Below are positions 1 through 9,931 of a stretch of 64,000 nt of DNA, piece after piece. The stretch's first letter is position 1. The number at the start of each line of letters is the position of its first letter. The position numbers and the translations under genes were made by a program. The stretch comes from Mucilaginibacter robiniae (lineage in GTDB: Bacteria; Bacteroidota; Bacteroidia; Sphingobacteriales; Sphingobacteriaceae), in the NCBI RefSeq assembly GCF_012849215.1, contig NZ_CP051682.1:4030001-4094000 (forward strand), written 5' to 3'. Below the pieces are notes generated by a model, which ran no database searches, was not told the origin of the DNA, and was given only the letters and a program-made list of their open reading frames with translations.

Positions 1-399
1 ATAGCGGTCAGCTAGAGTTTGGCTATTATCATAAGCTGTAAGTAAAGTAGCTTTAATTAGTTTATGGCTTTTTATAAGTTCCTGCACATTATCGCCAGCT
101 AAAACGCCGTTAGTTCCACCTAGTAAATCCATATTTAAACCAAACTGCCCAGCTAGAGCAGCTAACCCGCTACTACCTCCTGATGATTTCGAATCATCAA
201 CTACAAATGTGAGGCGGGCAGTATAGGTAGGTTTCCAGAGCCACGCAGTTAAAGCACCTAAGGCAGCACCTACAATTAATACAGCTACCAATGTTTTTCT
301 AAATTGTAGAACATATTTAATGTCGTTTAATCGATCATTAAATAGTTTTTTAAATGAAAACTCTGGTTCGTAGGGGTAGGGAATATTTTCCTGAATCAT
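1..399 (-). CDS. Wzz-like polysaccharide chain-length determinant (partial)
   Basis: The first 133 residues are present; the rest lies beyond the left edge. The ATG is at 399, 4 bp after the stop of the SLBB exporter gene, so the two are co-transcribed. The protein has a short cytoplasmic N-terminus, one membrane segment at about residues 36-54, then the beginning of a periplasmic domain (KPTYTARLTFVVDD) as in Wzz/GumC-type chain-length determinants. Such proteins set polysaccharide chain length and couple the inner-membrane polymerase to the outer-membrane exporter. Whether it ends in a tyrosine-kinase domain cannot be seen. Family is confident from the layout and position next to a Wza-like gene; exact subtype is not. 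Confidence 0.85.
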   Translation of the reverse strand, partial: MIQENIPYPYEPEFSFKKLFNDRLNDIKYVLQFRKTLVAVLIVGAALGALTAWLWKPTYTARLTFVVDDSKSSGGSSGLAALAGQFGLNMDLLGGTNGVLAGDNVQELIKSHKLIKATLLTAYDNSQTLADRY

Positions 400-403
400 G
401 TGC

Positions 404-2743
404 TTATTTATGTATAATAGCTACTAAACTTACTATGGCGGTAAGTATTGCGGCCACACCACCTAAATCGCCAAAATTGATTTTGAACCTGCTGTCTGGA
501 GTTTTTTCCGGAACCACAATCTTACTTCCAGGTTTTACAGAAGGGTAGTTTCGGAAAAATAAAAAGTGTCTCACCGGTTTGTTTAAACCGTCAGCATACT
601 TGATATATGAGCCTTTTAAGCGTGCATTTTGTGTTACACCGGCAGCTGCGTTAATATAATATTTAAATCTGCGTCCGTGATAGCTGATGTACTGTGGATT
701 ATTAACAGCCCCTGATACTTCAACATACGATATTACTCTTGGAATGTAAATACTATCGCCAGGGAGTAAAATCATATCCTTGTTGTTTTTAATGTTACCG
801 TTTTTAGCCGTCAAATCTAGGTTAACACGAGTGCCTCTACGAAATACCTGTGCATTTTCAACGGAACCATATGGGGTAATGCCACCAGCTCTCTTCAAAA
901 AGTCAAGTGCTGTTTCATCTCTTTTCTGTACAGCATAGTCGCCTGGAAATACCACTTCACCTTTTACGCTCACGTTTCCTAATGAACGGTAATTAACCAA
1001 TCTTGGAACGTAAATGTAGTCCATTGGCTGTAGCTCTATATCTTGATTATGGGCGGTAACATCATCTATGTCTACAACAAACGTATTCACTAGCTGGTTA
1101 GCCACACTATCCGATTCGTTTTTAATAATGCGGGAGATTTCAATATGATGATCAGCTGCTTCATTGCTAAAACCACCTGCCATAGCAATTGCATCAGCCA
1201 GTTTTAATCCTTTTCGATAAGTGAAAATAGAAGGTTTTTTAACAAATCCATTTACGGTTACTTTCTGGTTATTAACAAATACGTCACGATTCAATATAAC
1301 TACCGAATCTTCGCGCAATAAAGCAACATCGTTCAATCCATTTGATATATCTCCTGGTTTAAAAGAAATGAAATCTTTTTCCAGGTTAGGTAAGGTCCGT
1401 TTGATGTAGCCACGCTCCATGTAAGCTTCTGGTTTTAAACCTTCGGCAGTCTTGAGGAGTTGCGACAGCGTTAAACCAGCGGTAAGCTCATATATTCCAG
1501 GGCGGTAAACAGCGCCTTCCAGCACTATACGGTTTGTGTACCGGTTGGTAATTGCACCAATCTTTACCATATCGCCATTACGCGGAACATAGTTAGAAAA
1601 AAGATTAGCTGGTACATCTTTTACTTCTCTTTCCTTAGCAGCCACCTGATCTATTTTGGCAATGCCTTTATAAGCAACATCAGTATAACCACCAGCGTAG
1701 CTAATTAAATCTTCTAAAGTTTCATTATCCTTCAACTCATATAAAGCGGGCCTTTTTACCTCGCCACTGATTCCTGCTCTTTTACGATAAACAGGAATGT
1801 GAATCACATCCTGATCTTCTAAGCGGATGTTGCCATCTAATAAACCTTTTTGTAAGAAAGCATAGAAATCAACTGTTTTATAAACCCTGTTGTTTCTAAT
1901 GAGCTCAATGTATCGTAATGAACCATTTGGAGTAGGGCCACCAGAAGTGTACAAGGCATTGAATAAGGTAGATAGAGAGGATAAGGTGTACGAACCTGGC
2001 GTTTTAGCCTCCCCAACTATAGTAATCTTGATAGTTCGAGTATTACCCAAGTTTACGGCCAAATGGGTTTGCCCGGAATTTAATGCCGGGTAAACTTTAA
2101 CCATTTTGCTCCTGATTAGGCTAGTAGCTTGTTCAATAGTAAAGCCATTTACGTAAACAATACCGGCATACGGAATTTGAAGATTTCCTTCTGGTGTAAC
2201 TTTGGTACGAACTGTGCTTTCGTTAAGGCCGGTTAAAAGTACAATAACTTCATCACCAGGACCTAGTACATAGCCTTTGGGTGTAGCCAAAGAAAAATTA
2301 GGTTCAAACTTAATAGTAGTCTGGTTAAAAAAGTCGGTTCCATAAATGTTAAGTATAGGCGGAGCTGGTGGAGCTGGTTCAGGTTTAACCGGCTTAGGTA
2401 CGATAACAGAGTCATTAGTGCCTCTTGAATAATCAATATTTTTGTTATCAGTAGCGGCGGGTTTAGCGGCAATAGGCTTGTTTAAACCTAACAGTGTCAC
2501 TCGTTCTTTCAAAGCTTCCACTTCAGTAGCAGGAGCACCTTTTTGAATTAGCAATTTATAGGCATCTTGTTCAGAAATTCCAGAAGCTTGAAGTTTTTTC
2601 CAGGCTTGTGTAATTTGTTCATCATTAAGCTGACTTACTTTCAAGTTTGGTATATCAGCCATAGACATACCTTGAGCAGCGAGATGTTGAGGAAATTGAA
2701 TCAGCAGGAAAAAGAGTATAATAAGTAGATGTTGAATGCGCAT
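404..2743 (-). CDS. Polysaccharide export outer-membrane protein (Wza-like, multiple SLBB domains)
   Basis: A 779-residue secreted protein with a signal peptide (residues 1-23, ending LAAQ). A Poly_export domain begins near residue 155 (LGPGDEVIVLLTG) and is followed by a series of SLBB beta-grasp repeats up to about residue 720. It ends in a hydrophobic helix (GGVAAILTAIVSLVAI) that could be the outer-membrane-spanning helix, as in Wza. The N-terminal 130 residues include a low-complexity Pro/Ala/Lys stretch. It is much longer than Escherichia coli Wza (about 380), which is usual for Bacteroidota. It is the first gene of the exporter/chain-length pair, with a -7 promoter element 28 bp upstream. 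No lipobox Cys is visible, unlike classical Wza. Confidence 0.9.
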   Translation of the reverse strand: MRIQHLLIILFFLLIQFPQHLAAQGMSMADIPNLKVSQLNDEQITQAWKKLQASGISEQDAYKLLIQKGAPATEVEALKERVTLLGLNKPIAAKPAATDNKNIDYSRGTNDSVIVPKPVKPEPAPPAPPILNIYGTDFFNQTTIKFEPNFSLATPKGYVLGPGDEVIVLLTGLNESTVRTKVTPEGNLQIPYAGIVYVNGFTIEQATSLIRSKMVKVYPALNSGQTHLAVNLGNTRTIKITIVGEAKTPGSYTLSSLSTLFNALYTSGGPTPNGSLRYIELIRNNRVYKTVDFYAFLQKGLLDGNIRLEDQDVIHIPVYRKRAGISGEVKRPALYELKDNETLEDLISYAGGYTDVAYKGIAKIDQVAAKEREVKDVPANLFSNYVPRNGDMVKIGAITNRYTNRIVLEGAVYRPGIYELTAGLTLSQLLKTAEGLKPEAYMERGYIKRTLPNLEKDFISFKPGDISNGLNDVALLREDSVVILNRDVFVNNQKVTVNGFVKKPSIFTYRKGLKLADAIAMAGGFSNEAADHHIEISRIIKNESDSVANQLVNTFVVDIDDVTAHNQDIELQPMDYIYVPRLVNYRSLGNVSVKGEVVFPGDYAVQKRDETALDFLKRAGGITPYGSVENAQVFRRGTRVNLDLTAKNGNIKNNKDMILLPGDSIYIPRVISYVEVSGAVNNPQYISYHGRRFKYYINAAAGVTQNARLKGSYIKYADGLNKPVRHFLFFRNYPSVKPGSKIVVPEKTPDSRFKINFGDLGGVAAILTAIVSLVAIIHK

Positions 2744-2770
2744 GTAAAAACTACATTAAATTGATAGGTG

Positions 2771-2778
2771 CAAATATA
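2771..2778 (-). promoter_or_regulatory. -7 promoter element of the SLBB exporter gene
   Basis: TATATTTG on the minus strand matches the Bacteroidota TAnnTTTG element exactly. It lies 28 bp upstream of the ATG at 2743, giving an expected leader of about 24 nt. No clear TTTG -33 box is seen at 19-20 bp spacing. Confidence 0.6.
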
Positions 2779-2977
2779 AAATATTAAATTAGTCTGTAGC
2801 TACAAGACTATAGTGCCAAGTCTGTTGTATGTGGAAGATAACTAAGATTAAAAAAGATTTTTTACTTGATGAAGTCACAACAAAATTATCGAATCTTGAA
2901 CGTTGGTAGTTAAATTATAGTGTAAGCTCAGCTTGTTTAAAATGAACCTGAATGTGGTAGAGGAAATTAGCAGTTGA

Positions 2978-4210
2978 TTATAAGGATGGTATTAATTGTT
3001 GTAAACCCGCAAAGTGTTTTTCCGTGTTGATAAGTTGAGTGATATGTTTGTAAGCATTTTCACCCAATTTTGCTACCAGATCAGGATTAGCATTAAGAAG
3101 TTTGATTTTATCAGCCAGCTCTATAGCATTGCCGGGCTCGTATAACAGTCCTGTATAATTGTCAATCACCATTTCAGGTATAGCTCCAATAGCCGATCCG
3201 ATGACCGGCTTACTTAAAGCCATAGCTTCAACTATTGTAAAGCCTAAAACTTCATACCACTCTGACGCACAAACCAAAAACTGAGAATTATTAATAATCT
3301 GCAAAGTTTGTTGCCTACTTTGTTTACCCAAAAAGTTAACCTGCGTTAACTGATGAGTAGAGGCAAATGCTTTAAGTTCTTCTTCCTGCGTACCTGTACC
3401 CAGTATTTTGAGTTGTACTCCTGGGCAATACTGCATAGCTACCAATAATGTATTTGCTCCTTTTATTTTTTCGAGGCGACCTACAAAGACAATATATTTT
3501 TCTTTGCTGGCAGGTGTAGTAGCTTTCGCAGTTTCAATTTCAGCATAATCGTATCCATGATAAAGCTGCACCAGTTTATCGGTGAAAAAGTTAAAAGCTT
3601 TAAACTTCTCGTATAAAAACACAGAGGGGCATACATAATAATCTACATAGGCATAGTAGTTAAGGTATTTATGAACGTAATTTTCAAGAGCAGCTACGGT
3701 GCTGGCTAAAAGGGAACCTTTTTTACAAGTATGGGTAATGCACTGGTAAAACTTTCCACCAAAACATTTTTCACATACTTGCCCGTGGCTTATAAAGGTA
3801 CTATCAGGACATAGAGGTGTATATTCGTGAAAAGTCCAGATAATCGGAATGTTCCTTTTTTTGATAATTTTTAAGATAGTAGGGGTGATGTAGTGATGAA
3901 TAACATTGATATGTACAAAATCTATATGTACATCTGTTAATAGCTTTTCTAAGTTCTTTTGTGCTTCAAAAGAATAAATACTTTTACTAACTACTTTTAA
4001 TCCGGCTGTTAAGCTTCGCTTATTTACTTTTTTATAGTCAATGTTTTCAATAAAGTAGTTACTATAAGCAGAAGGGTAGTTCCTTTCATCTTTCATTGAA
4101 AACGGAATTACATGGTGTCCTTTCTGCTCATATAATTTACATACATTTTCAACATATGTCCAATCACCACCACTTGGATACCAGGTCCAGTTTACAACAA
4201 GAATATTCAT
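2978..4210 (-). CDS. Glycosyltransferase family 4
   Basis: A 410-residue GT-B fold enzyme. The N-terminal half carries a Cys-rich loop after the acceptor-binding region (CPDSTF, CEKCFGGKFYQC, around residues 137-165) common in GT4 enzymes of polysaccharide loci. The C-terminal half has the Glyco_transf_1 domain with VGRLEKIKG and the EX7E motif (EVLGFTIVE). It should add a sugar from a nucleotide-sugar donor to the lipid-linked repeat unit at the cytoplasmic face; donor and linkage cannot be read from sequence. It lies downstream of the divergent rmlD-like gene, and 234 bp separate its stop from the exporter gene start. Confidence 0.88.
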   Translation of the reverse strand: MNILVVNWTWYPSGGDWTYVENVCKLYEQKGHHVIPFSMKDERNYPSAYSNYFIENIDYKKVNKRSLTAGLKVVSKSIYSFEAQKNLEKLLTDVHIDFVHINVIHHYITPTILKIIKKRNIPIIWTFHEYTPLCPDSTFISHGQVCEKCFGGKFYQCITHTCKKGSLLASTVAALENYVHKYLNYYAYVDYYVCPSVFLYEKFKAFNFFTDKLVQLYHGYDYAEIETAKATTPASKEKYIVFVGRLEKIKGANTLLVAMQYCPGVQLKILGTGTQEEELKAFASTHQLTQVNFLGKQSRQQTLQIINNSQFLVCASEWYEVLGFTIVEAMALSKPVIGSAIGAIPEMVIDNYTGLLYEPGNAIELADKIKLLNANPDLVAKLGENAYKHITQLINTEKHFAGLQQLIPSL

Positions 4211-4585
4211 TTACAACAAGAAATTCAATAGCGAAGGTAAAGATGAATAAAATAAAATGATTATATGGAGGGATGCTTAATAAACAAAAAGCTTATTATT
4301 TATGTATAATGTAATGTTAAGCCTTCTTATATAAATAAGTAGCTCAAAATACCACATTTTTCAGTCAGTAATAAACATAAAATGAATGGTTTGAGCGTTA
4401 TTGATACTGGCATGTGCCAGCATAAAAGCGGCATATATTGCATGGTGGTTAAAGTTGTGTTTAAAAAAACATTCTTGCTGTCAGTAAAAAAAGCTTATTT
4501 TTGGGGTTAGCACTATTTATATAAAAACATATTCTGCTGCTTGTAGAACACTAAACCAAAGTGTTGTAGTAGCTTTACATTTTAC
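4211..4585. other. Divergent intergenic region, 375 bp
   Basis: AT-rich gap between the minus-strand GT4 gene and the plus-strand RmlD-like gene; it must hold both promoters. Visible items: an inverted repeat CTGGCA-TG-TGCCAG at 4407-4420, two copies of AAAAAGCTTATT (4286-4297 and 4488-4499), and an imperfect -7 element TAGCTTTA at 4570-4577, 9 bp before the plus-strand ATG. No ORF or RNA gene is recognised. Confidence 0.5.
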
Positions 4586-5530
4586 ATGAAAAAACGAATT
4601 TACATCGCGGGTGCAGGTGGAATGCTTGGGGAAGCCTTTTATCGCATATTTAATAATGATTATGAACTTAAATGTACTGATAAAGATGTAAATGAAAAAT
4701 GGCTTAACTTTTTAGATTTTCGAGATTTTGAAAAGTATAAAAGTGATGTAGAAGCTTTCAACCCCGATTATCTGTTTCATTTAGGCGCTTATACGGATCT
4801 GGAGTTTTGCGAACTTAATCCGGATGATACATATTTAACCAACACCACATCGGTAGAAAATGCTGTTTTTATAGCTAATAAGTTAAACATACCACTACTT
4901 TATATTAGTACGGCAGGCATATTTGACGGTAAAAAAGATTTTTACGACGATTGGGATGAACCTAATCCACTTGGCCATTACGCTCGTTCCAAATACATGG
5001 GTGAACGTTATGTTCGTGAAAATGCAAAACGGTATGTGGTATGCCGCGCTGGCTGGATGATGGGGGGAGGACCAAAAAAAGATAAAAAGTTTATTAATAA
5101 AATAATTAAACAACTTATTAGCGGCAACCGTAGCCTGCATATTGTAAACGATAAAGATGGTACACCTACCTTTACTGTTGATTTTGCTAAAAATGTAAAG
5201 TTATTGATTGAAAACGAGTACTGGGGCTTGTATAACATGGTTTGTAATGGTGAAACCAGCAGACTTGAAGTGGCGCAGGAACTGGTTAAAATATTAGGTA
5301 TGGAAAATGAGGTAGCTTTTCATGAAGTGCCTTCCGGCTATTTTGAAGATACCTATTTTGCACCCCGACCACCCTCAGAAAGGCTTATTAATAAAAAGCT
5401 GCAGCTCAGAAATATGAACATTATGCGCGAATGGAAAATAGCGTTACGCGAATATGTGCAAGATTACTTCGCCGATTACCTAAAAGAGAATATTTCTTCT
5501 GAAAAAGAGGGTACTCTTATTCAACACTAG
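4586..5530 (+). CDS. RmlD-like NAD(P)-dependent sugar reductase/epimerase (SDR)
   Basis: A 314-residue extended SDR. The Rossmann motif is at residues 8-14 (GAGGMLG), and the catalytic S/T-YxxxK set is visible as S108-T109 and Y132-x3-K136. It resembles RmlD (dTDP-4-dehydrorhamnose reductase), the last step of dTDP-rhamnose synthesis. However, rmlA, rmlB and rmlC are not in this window, so the substrate is uncertain; it may act on another 4-keto sugar. It forms a two-gene unit with the following GT4 (13 bp gap), which argues that it makes or modifies the donor for that transferase. Confidence 0.8.
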   Translation: MKKRIYIAGAGGMLGEAFYRIFNNDYELKCTDKDVNEKWLNFLDFRDFEKYKSDVEAFNPDYLFHLGAYTDLEFCELNPDDTYLTNTTSVENAVFIANKLNIPLLYISTAGIFDGKKDFYDDWDEPNPLGHYARSKYMGERYVRENAKRYVVCRAGWMMGGGPKKDKKFINKIIKQLISGNRSLHIVNDKDGTPTFTVDFAKNVKLLIENEYWGLYNMVCNGETSRLEVAQELVKILGMENEVAFHEVPSGYFEDTYFAPRPPSERLINKKLQLRNMNIMREWKIALREYVQDYFADYLKENISSEKEGTLIQH

Positions 5531-5543
5531 GCATATATCAGAT

Positions 5544-6647
5544 ATGCGTATTGCTGCTTTTGGTTTTCGTTCTATGCCGCCGGCAAAAGGTGCCGCTGGT
5601 GCTGATAAATTTGCTATTGAACTTTTCCCAAGATTAGTAAAAAGAGGACACAGTGTTGTTGCCTACAACAGAAGGTACCCTGATGTATTTGTGGATGTTA
5701 AAGAGTACCAGGGTGTAAAAATAAAAACGATCAAAACTATACCTAAGAAAGGTTTTGACACATTATGGCATTCTTTCCGGTGCACATTTGATATTATCTG
5801 GCACAATACAGCCGATATTGTGCATATTCAAAATGGAGGTAATAGTATTTGGGCGCTGCCATTAAGGCTGTTTGGAAAAAAGGTATTCATTAGTCAGGAT
5901 GGGGTAGATTGGAAACGTGATAAGTGGCCTTGGTATGGTAAAATGTATCTGAAGTTATCCGCTTTTCTAACAGCTCACTTACCGAACGAGGTTATTTTTG
6001 ATAATGTAATTGCCAAGCGGCTTTTTGAAGAGCGCTTCAAAAAACAATATGAGTTTATCCCCTTTGGCAGCGAAGTAGATACCAGTAAGGCTAATACCGA
6101 CATTTTACAGAAATTAGATTTGACTAAAGGCGAGTACTACTTGTTTGTTGGCCGTTTTATACCCGATAAGGGGTTGCATTATTTGATACCCGCGTTTAAA
6201 AAGTCGGACTCAACGAAGAAGCTGGTTTTAATTGGCGGTTCGCCCAACCCTTCGCCATACGAAAGCGATTTGCACAATATGGCTGATAGTCAAATTATAT
6301 TTCCGGGTTATGTGTATGGGGATGATACCAATACGCTAATGGTAAATGCTTATTGTTATATCCAACCGTCGGATGTGGAAGGGCTTTCTCCTGTAGTTTT
6401 AACCGTAATGGGGCTGAAGGTTCCACTTATTGTGAGTGATATTGAAGAAAATGAGTATGCTGTTTTAGATACGGCCCGTAAATTCAAGCAAGGTAATATT
6501 GAATCGCTTACGAAGGAAATAAACTTCTGTGAAAGTCATTACCCTGAAATGCTTAGTTTGGCAGAAAAAGCTCAACAACGGGCGTTAAGCGTATTCAATT
6601 GGGAAAAGGTTGCTGATCAGCACGTACAGGTATTTCAAAACAGTTGA
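5544..6647 (+). CDS. Glycosyltransferase family 4 (DUF1972-like N-terminus)
   Basis: A 367-residue GT4. The N-terminus (RIAAFGFRSMPPAKGAAGAD) has the early Gly/Pro-rich loop found in DUF1972-type rhamnosyltransferases. The donor-binding half contains VGRFIPDKGLHYL and a C-terminal EX7E-like region (EGLSPVVLTVMG, where the second Glu is replaced by Gly). Translationally close to the RmlD-like gene, so a deoxy-sugar donor is plausible but inferred. It converges on the next minus-strand GT4; the 43 bp between the stops contain no obvious terminator hairpin. Confidence 0.85.
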   Translation: MRIAAFGFRSMPPAKGAAGADKFAIELFPRLVKRGHSVVAYNRRYPDVFVDVKEYQGVKIKTIKTIPKKGFDTLWHSFRCTFDIIWHNTADIVHIQNGGNSIWALPLRLFGKKVFISQDGVDWKRDKWPWYGKMYLKLSAFLTAHLPNEVIFDNVIAKRLFEERFKKQYEFIPFGSEVDTSKANTDILQKLDLTKGEYYLFVGRFIPDKGLHYLIPAFKKSDSTKKLVLIGGSPNPSPYESDLHNMADSQIIFPGYVYGDDTNTLMVNAYCYIQPSDVEGLSPVVLTVMGLKVPLIVSDIEENEYAVLDTARKFKQGNIESLTKEINFCESHYPEMLSLAEKAQQRALSVFNWEKVADQHVQVFQNS

Positions 6648-6690
6648 TGTATTGTTAATTCCTCAAGCCCCAAGTTCTGCATCTAGCATA

Positions 6691-7830
6691 TTATTGCAGG
6701 TATGCTGCTTTCTTGAACACCTCAATCAACTGCAAAGCTGTTTTTTGCCAGGAAAATTCTTTTAAGCGTTCCTGACCTTTCACAATCATTGTTTTACGTA
6801 AATCAGCATCCTCCAAAACTCTTTGTATCTGCATAGCTATATCATTTACATCAAAGGGGCTGAAGGTTAAAACAGCATTACCGCCAACTTCCGGAAGGCT
6901 GGTGTTGTTAGCTACTAATACAGGCAGGTTAAAATTGAATGCCTCTAACACAGGTATGCCAAAGCCTTCATTTACAGAGGGAAATACATACAATAAGGCA
7001 CTTCGATAAAGCTGACTTAGTTCATCATTCGATAAGTACCCGGTAACTATAATGTCTTGCTTAAAAACCGAGCTTTCAATAGCATCTAAAATGAGCTGAT
7101 AATCATTCTCTGTATTGCTGGATGTTAGCGGACCTGCCAGTGCCAACTTTAGATCAGGATAGCCTTGCTCTTTCAATATTCCGAAGGCTTGGATTAATGC
7201 CGGAATATTTTTCCGCTTAAACATGGAACCCACGTGTAAAAGATAGTTGCCCGGACTTAGAGCATATTGGTTTAATACCTGCTCATGTCCTGTACTAGTG
7301 GGTGGATGCGATAATGTTTTAGGGCCTTCTGGTACAACAATTAGTTGCTGGTTGGATATTTGGGTAAAATGATGGATCTGCTTTTGGGCGTGTGCACTGG
7401 GGGTAATTATAAATGGTGACCTTCTGGCTGCAGGAAGAGCTGTTTTTTTGTACAACCATAACCATAATTTACCATATTGTTCCGGCGATTCAAAAAAGAA
7501 GGCATCATGGAAAACCGGAATGGTTTGGTATCCCAGATGCATGATAGGCACAAAATTATCTGTACAGAAAACAATATCACAGCTGTTCATCCAAGCTTTT
7601 AGTGGTAAAAGAACTTGTTTCCATAGTTGATACTTGAAGTGCTCAATCCACTTCAAAGCTTTGTTTTTGCCGGTATAAACCGGAAAATTACTATCCAAAA
7701 ATTTAAATTGAACTTCTGAGCTCTGTAGCGCTTTAAACGCAGCACATAGTTCGGCCAGGTAGGTTTGGGTACCTGTTTTAGCCACATGCAGGTCACGTAT
7801 ATCTATGCCAATAATTAGAGGTTTGGGCAT
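6691..7830 (-). CDS. Glycosyltransferase family 4
   Basis: A 379-residue GT-B enzyme beginning MPKPLIIGIDIRDLH. The GT1 domain shows HVGSMFKRKNIPAL and the EX7E motif in NEGFGIPVLEAFNFNLPV near residue 290. This is the mannosyl/rhamnosyl-transferase type of GT4 frequent in O-antigen and capsule loci. It is the last gene of a tightly packed minus-strand run (wzi, GT2, wzy, acyltransferase, GT4): its start is 3 bp from the stop of the acyltransferase gene. Sugar specificity cannot be assigned. Confidence 0.87.
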   Translation of the reverse strand: MPKPLIIGIDIRDLHVAKTGTQTYLAELCAAFKALQSSEVQFKFLDSNFPVYTGKNKALKWIEHFKYQLWKQVLLPLKAWMNSCDIVFCTDNFVPIMHLGYQTIPVFHDAFFFESPEQYGKLWLWLYKKTALPAARRSPFIITPSAHAQKQIHHFTQISNQQLIVVPEGPKTLSHPPTSTGHEQVLNQYALSPGNYLLHVGSMFKRKNIPALIQAFGILKEQGYPDLKLALAGPLTSSNTENDYQLILDAIESSVFKQDIIVTGYLSNDELSQLYRSALLYVFPSVNEGFGIPVLEAFNFNLPVLVANNTSLPEVGGNAVLTFSPFDVNDIAMQIQRVLEDADLRKTMIVKGQERLKEFSWQKTALQLIEVFKKAAYLQ

Positions 7831-7833
7831 ATG

Positions 7834-8532
7834 CTACAGATCCTCCCGCTGTTTAATCACTTTAGCTGGTACACCCGCTACTATGGAATTTGGAGGTACA
7901 GATTTATTAACTACACTGCCGGCTGCAATCACGCAACCATCACCAATGGTAACTCCAGCCAGTATGGTGGCCCCAGCACCTATCCAGCAGTTGTTACCAA
8001 TAATAACAGATTGCCTGGCAACACCTTGATCTTTAATCGGAATTACTAAATCTAAAAAATTATGGTTTTCTGAAAATATCTGTACGTTAGGTCCCATGAT
8101 TACATCATTACCTATAGTAATTCCTCCCTGGCCGCCAAAGTAAGCCCTTGCATTAATACCTGTTCGGTCGCCAATAGTAATACCTGTTCCTTTCTGTGCA
8201 ATAATACCCGTGCAAAACAGGATAGAGTCCCGAGCAATAGATACCTGATTACCCAACTGAATACCATTTTCTGACAAGGCATTAATGCTGACGTTATCTT
8301 CCAATATCAAGTTTTTGCCGGCTGTTAATTGGTAACCATGCCTTACTTTTACACGATGCCCTACAAACAACAAACCGGATGATTTCTTAAGGAAAGGCTT
8401 TAAAAACAATCCTCTTACCACTTGCATAAGCCTTACGCTGGTAATGCTGAAAAGGTCGCGGGCTGCGTAAGAGCTTTCCCACTTATAATCCTGCTTCCCT
8501 TTTAGTTTTCTAATCAGCTTTTCAATTATCAT
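7834..8532 (-). CDS. Hexapeptide-repeat acyltransferase (LbH, WbbJ/maa-like)
   Basis: A 232-residue left-handed beta-helix protein. Hexapeptide repeats run from about residue 75 to 215 ([69 protein letters not shown]). The catalytic His of this family lies in the SENHNF segment. It probably O-acetylates a sugar of the repeat unit using acetyl-CoA. Its ATG overlaps the end of the wzy-like gene by 11 bp, indicating translational coupling. Confidence 0.87.
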   Translation of the reverse strand: MIIEKLIRKLKGKQDYKWESSYAARDLFSITSVRLMQVVRGLFLKPFLKKSSGLLFVGHRVKVRHGYQLTAGKNLILEDNVSINALSENGIQLGNQVSIARDSILFCTGIIAQKGTGITIGDRTGINARAYFGGQGGITIGNDVIMGPNVQIFSENHNFLDLVIPIKDQGVARQSVIIGNNCWIGAGATILAGVTIGDGCVIAAGSVVNKSVPPNSIVAGVPAKVIKQREDL

Positions 8533-9913
8533 GTTCCGTATAGAGTTGAGGTAATTGGGGTTGCATAATCACGCTGATAAGTAAACCAGACAAAAACCAG
8601 TTCATGTATGAAATATAAGAAGAAGATTCAACCTCGGAGGTAAACAGTGGGATAGATAATCCAATTTTTAGCAGTACTACCGTCATGCACAGCTTTCTTT
8701 CTTTACCCTTTAGTTTAGGTAGCCATTTTAAACCGGTTTTGATAAATACAACATAAATGTACATGTACAGTAATAAAGCTAACACACCAGCCTGTACACC
8801 GATAATGATAAATTGGTTTTCGCCTCCTATATTTTCACCCAAACTGCCACCTACACGACCGGATGAACCTAAGCCCAGACCCAAAGGTTTCTCAATCATG
8901 GCTAAAATGCCCTGTACCCATTCTACCAGGTGACCTACGCTGGATGGATTACTGAAATCAACGGTGTTCATTAATACTTCAACTAATCCCGTATTATTAC
9001 TTTCGAATCTGGTGAATAGATAAATTAAATAAACTCCAGCCAAGCCGGCGCCTAAATGGATAGTTTTAGTAATGTATTTACGTTTGGTAATTAAAGCCCA
9101 GGCGTAAATAATTAAAAAATAGCTGGCTAAGGGAGCACGTGATAGGGCAAACAAGATAGAAAGGAAAGAGGCTCCTAAAGCCAGAATGCCCATGGTATTG
9201 ATGCTTAGTTTATTATCATCACGGGTATATAACCCACCTATTACCGATAAAGCCAGCAGGGTAGCTGCCGCATGCTCAAGTGGGTTAGCAAAAAAGCTGG
9301 CAAAACGCTTGTAACCACCTTCTGATTCAAAAGTCCAGCTTAAACCATAATTACCGCTAGGTTCAAAATTGAAAAAGTAGTAGGTGTAATCGGCATAGCC
9401 AGTTTGGGTTTGCAATTGCCGATCGGTAACTACCTCCATTACCAAAATAGCACCTGCTGCAATAGTGAGTAAAATGACGTAGTTAAAGTATTTACTAATG
9501 TAAATGGTACGAACATCAAATAAGCGGCCTGTAAAATAAACCACCACAAAGAACGATGTGCTTTTTAACGCTATTAATCTGTTTACAAAGCTTTGTTCGC
9601 CAATAGGTAAAATGGCGTACAGGCAGGTATAAGCCAAAAAAGCCAATAAAGCATAATCCAGCAAATGAAATCGGGGGCGTGTTTTTAGATTAACAATATT
9701 TAAAGCCAGTACAATGAGTACGAGTATTTCTTTAAAAAACTGAAAAAATGGAATGATACTTTTTAACCCTAACAAGTAGGCAACCGACATAGCGGTAGTG
9801 TAAATAGATAAGCCAAATATTAGAAATACAAATATACCTTGTCGGTTTCCACCATAAATTTCCTTGACAGCTACAACAAAAGAGGTAATAAAAACCAGCG
9901 TAAACAAAAACAT
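8522..9913 (-). CDS. O-antigen ligase/polymerase-like membrane protein (Wzy/WaaL family)
   Basis: A 463-residue polytopic protein with around ten to twelve hydrophobic segments and the large polar loop typical of Wzy_C/O-antigen ligase proteins (residues roughly 300-365, including [25 protein letters not shown]). Within a polysaccharide locus lacking another candidate it is the best fit for the repeat-unit polymerase. Wzy and WaaL cannot be separated by sequence alone. No Wzx flippase is visible in this window, so one should lie beyond the left edge or elsewhere. Confidence 0.8.
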   Translation of the reverse strand: MFLFTLVFITSFVVAVKEIYGGNRQGIFVFLIFGLSIYTTAMSVAYLLGLKSIIPFFQFFKEILVLIVLALNIVNLKTRPRFHLLDYALLAFLAYTCLYAILPIGEQSFVNRLIALKSTSFFVVVYFTGRLFDVRTIYISKYFNYVILLTIAAGAILVMEVVTDRQLQTQTGYADYTYYFFNFEPSGNYGLSWTFESEGGYKRFASFFANPLEHAAATLLALSVIGGLYTRDDNKLSINTMGILALGASFLSILFALSRAPLASYFLIIYAWALITKRKYITKTIHLGAGLAGVYLIYLFTRFESNNTGLVEVLMNTVDFSNPSSVGHLVEWVQGILAMIEKPLGLGLGSSGRVGGSLGENIGGENQFIIIGVQAGVLALLLYMYIYVVFIKTGLKWLPKLKGKERKLCMTVVLLKIGLSIPLFTSEVESSSYISYMNWFLSGLLISVIMQPQLPQLYTEHDN

Positions 9914-9931
9914 CAGGGTTGCTGTATTGGA

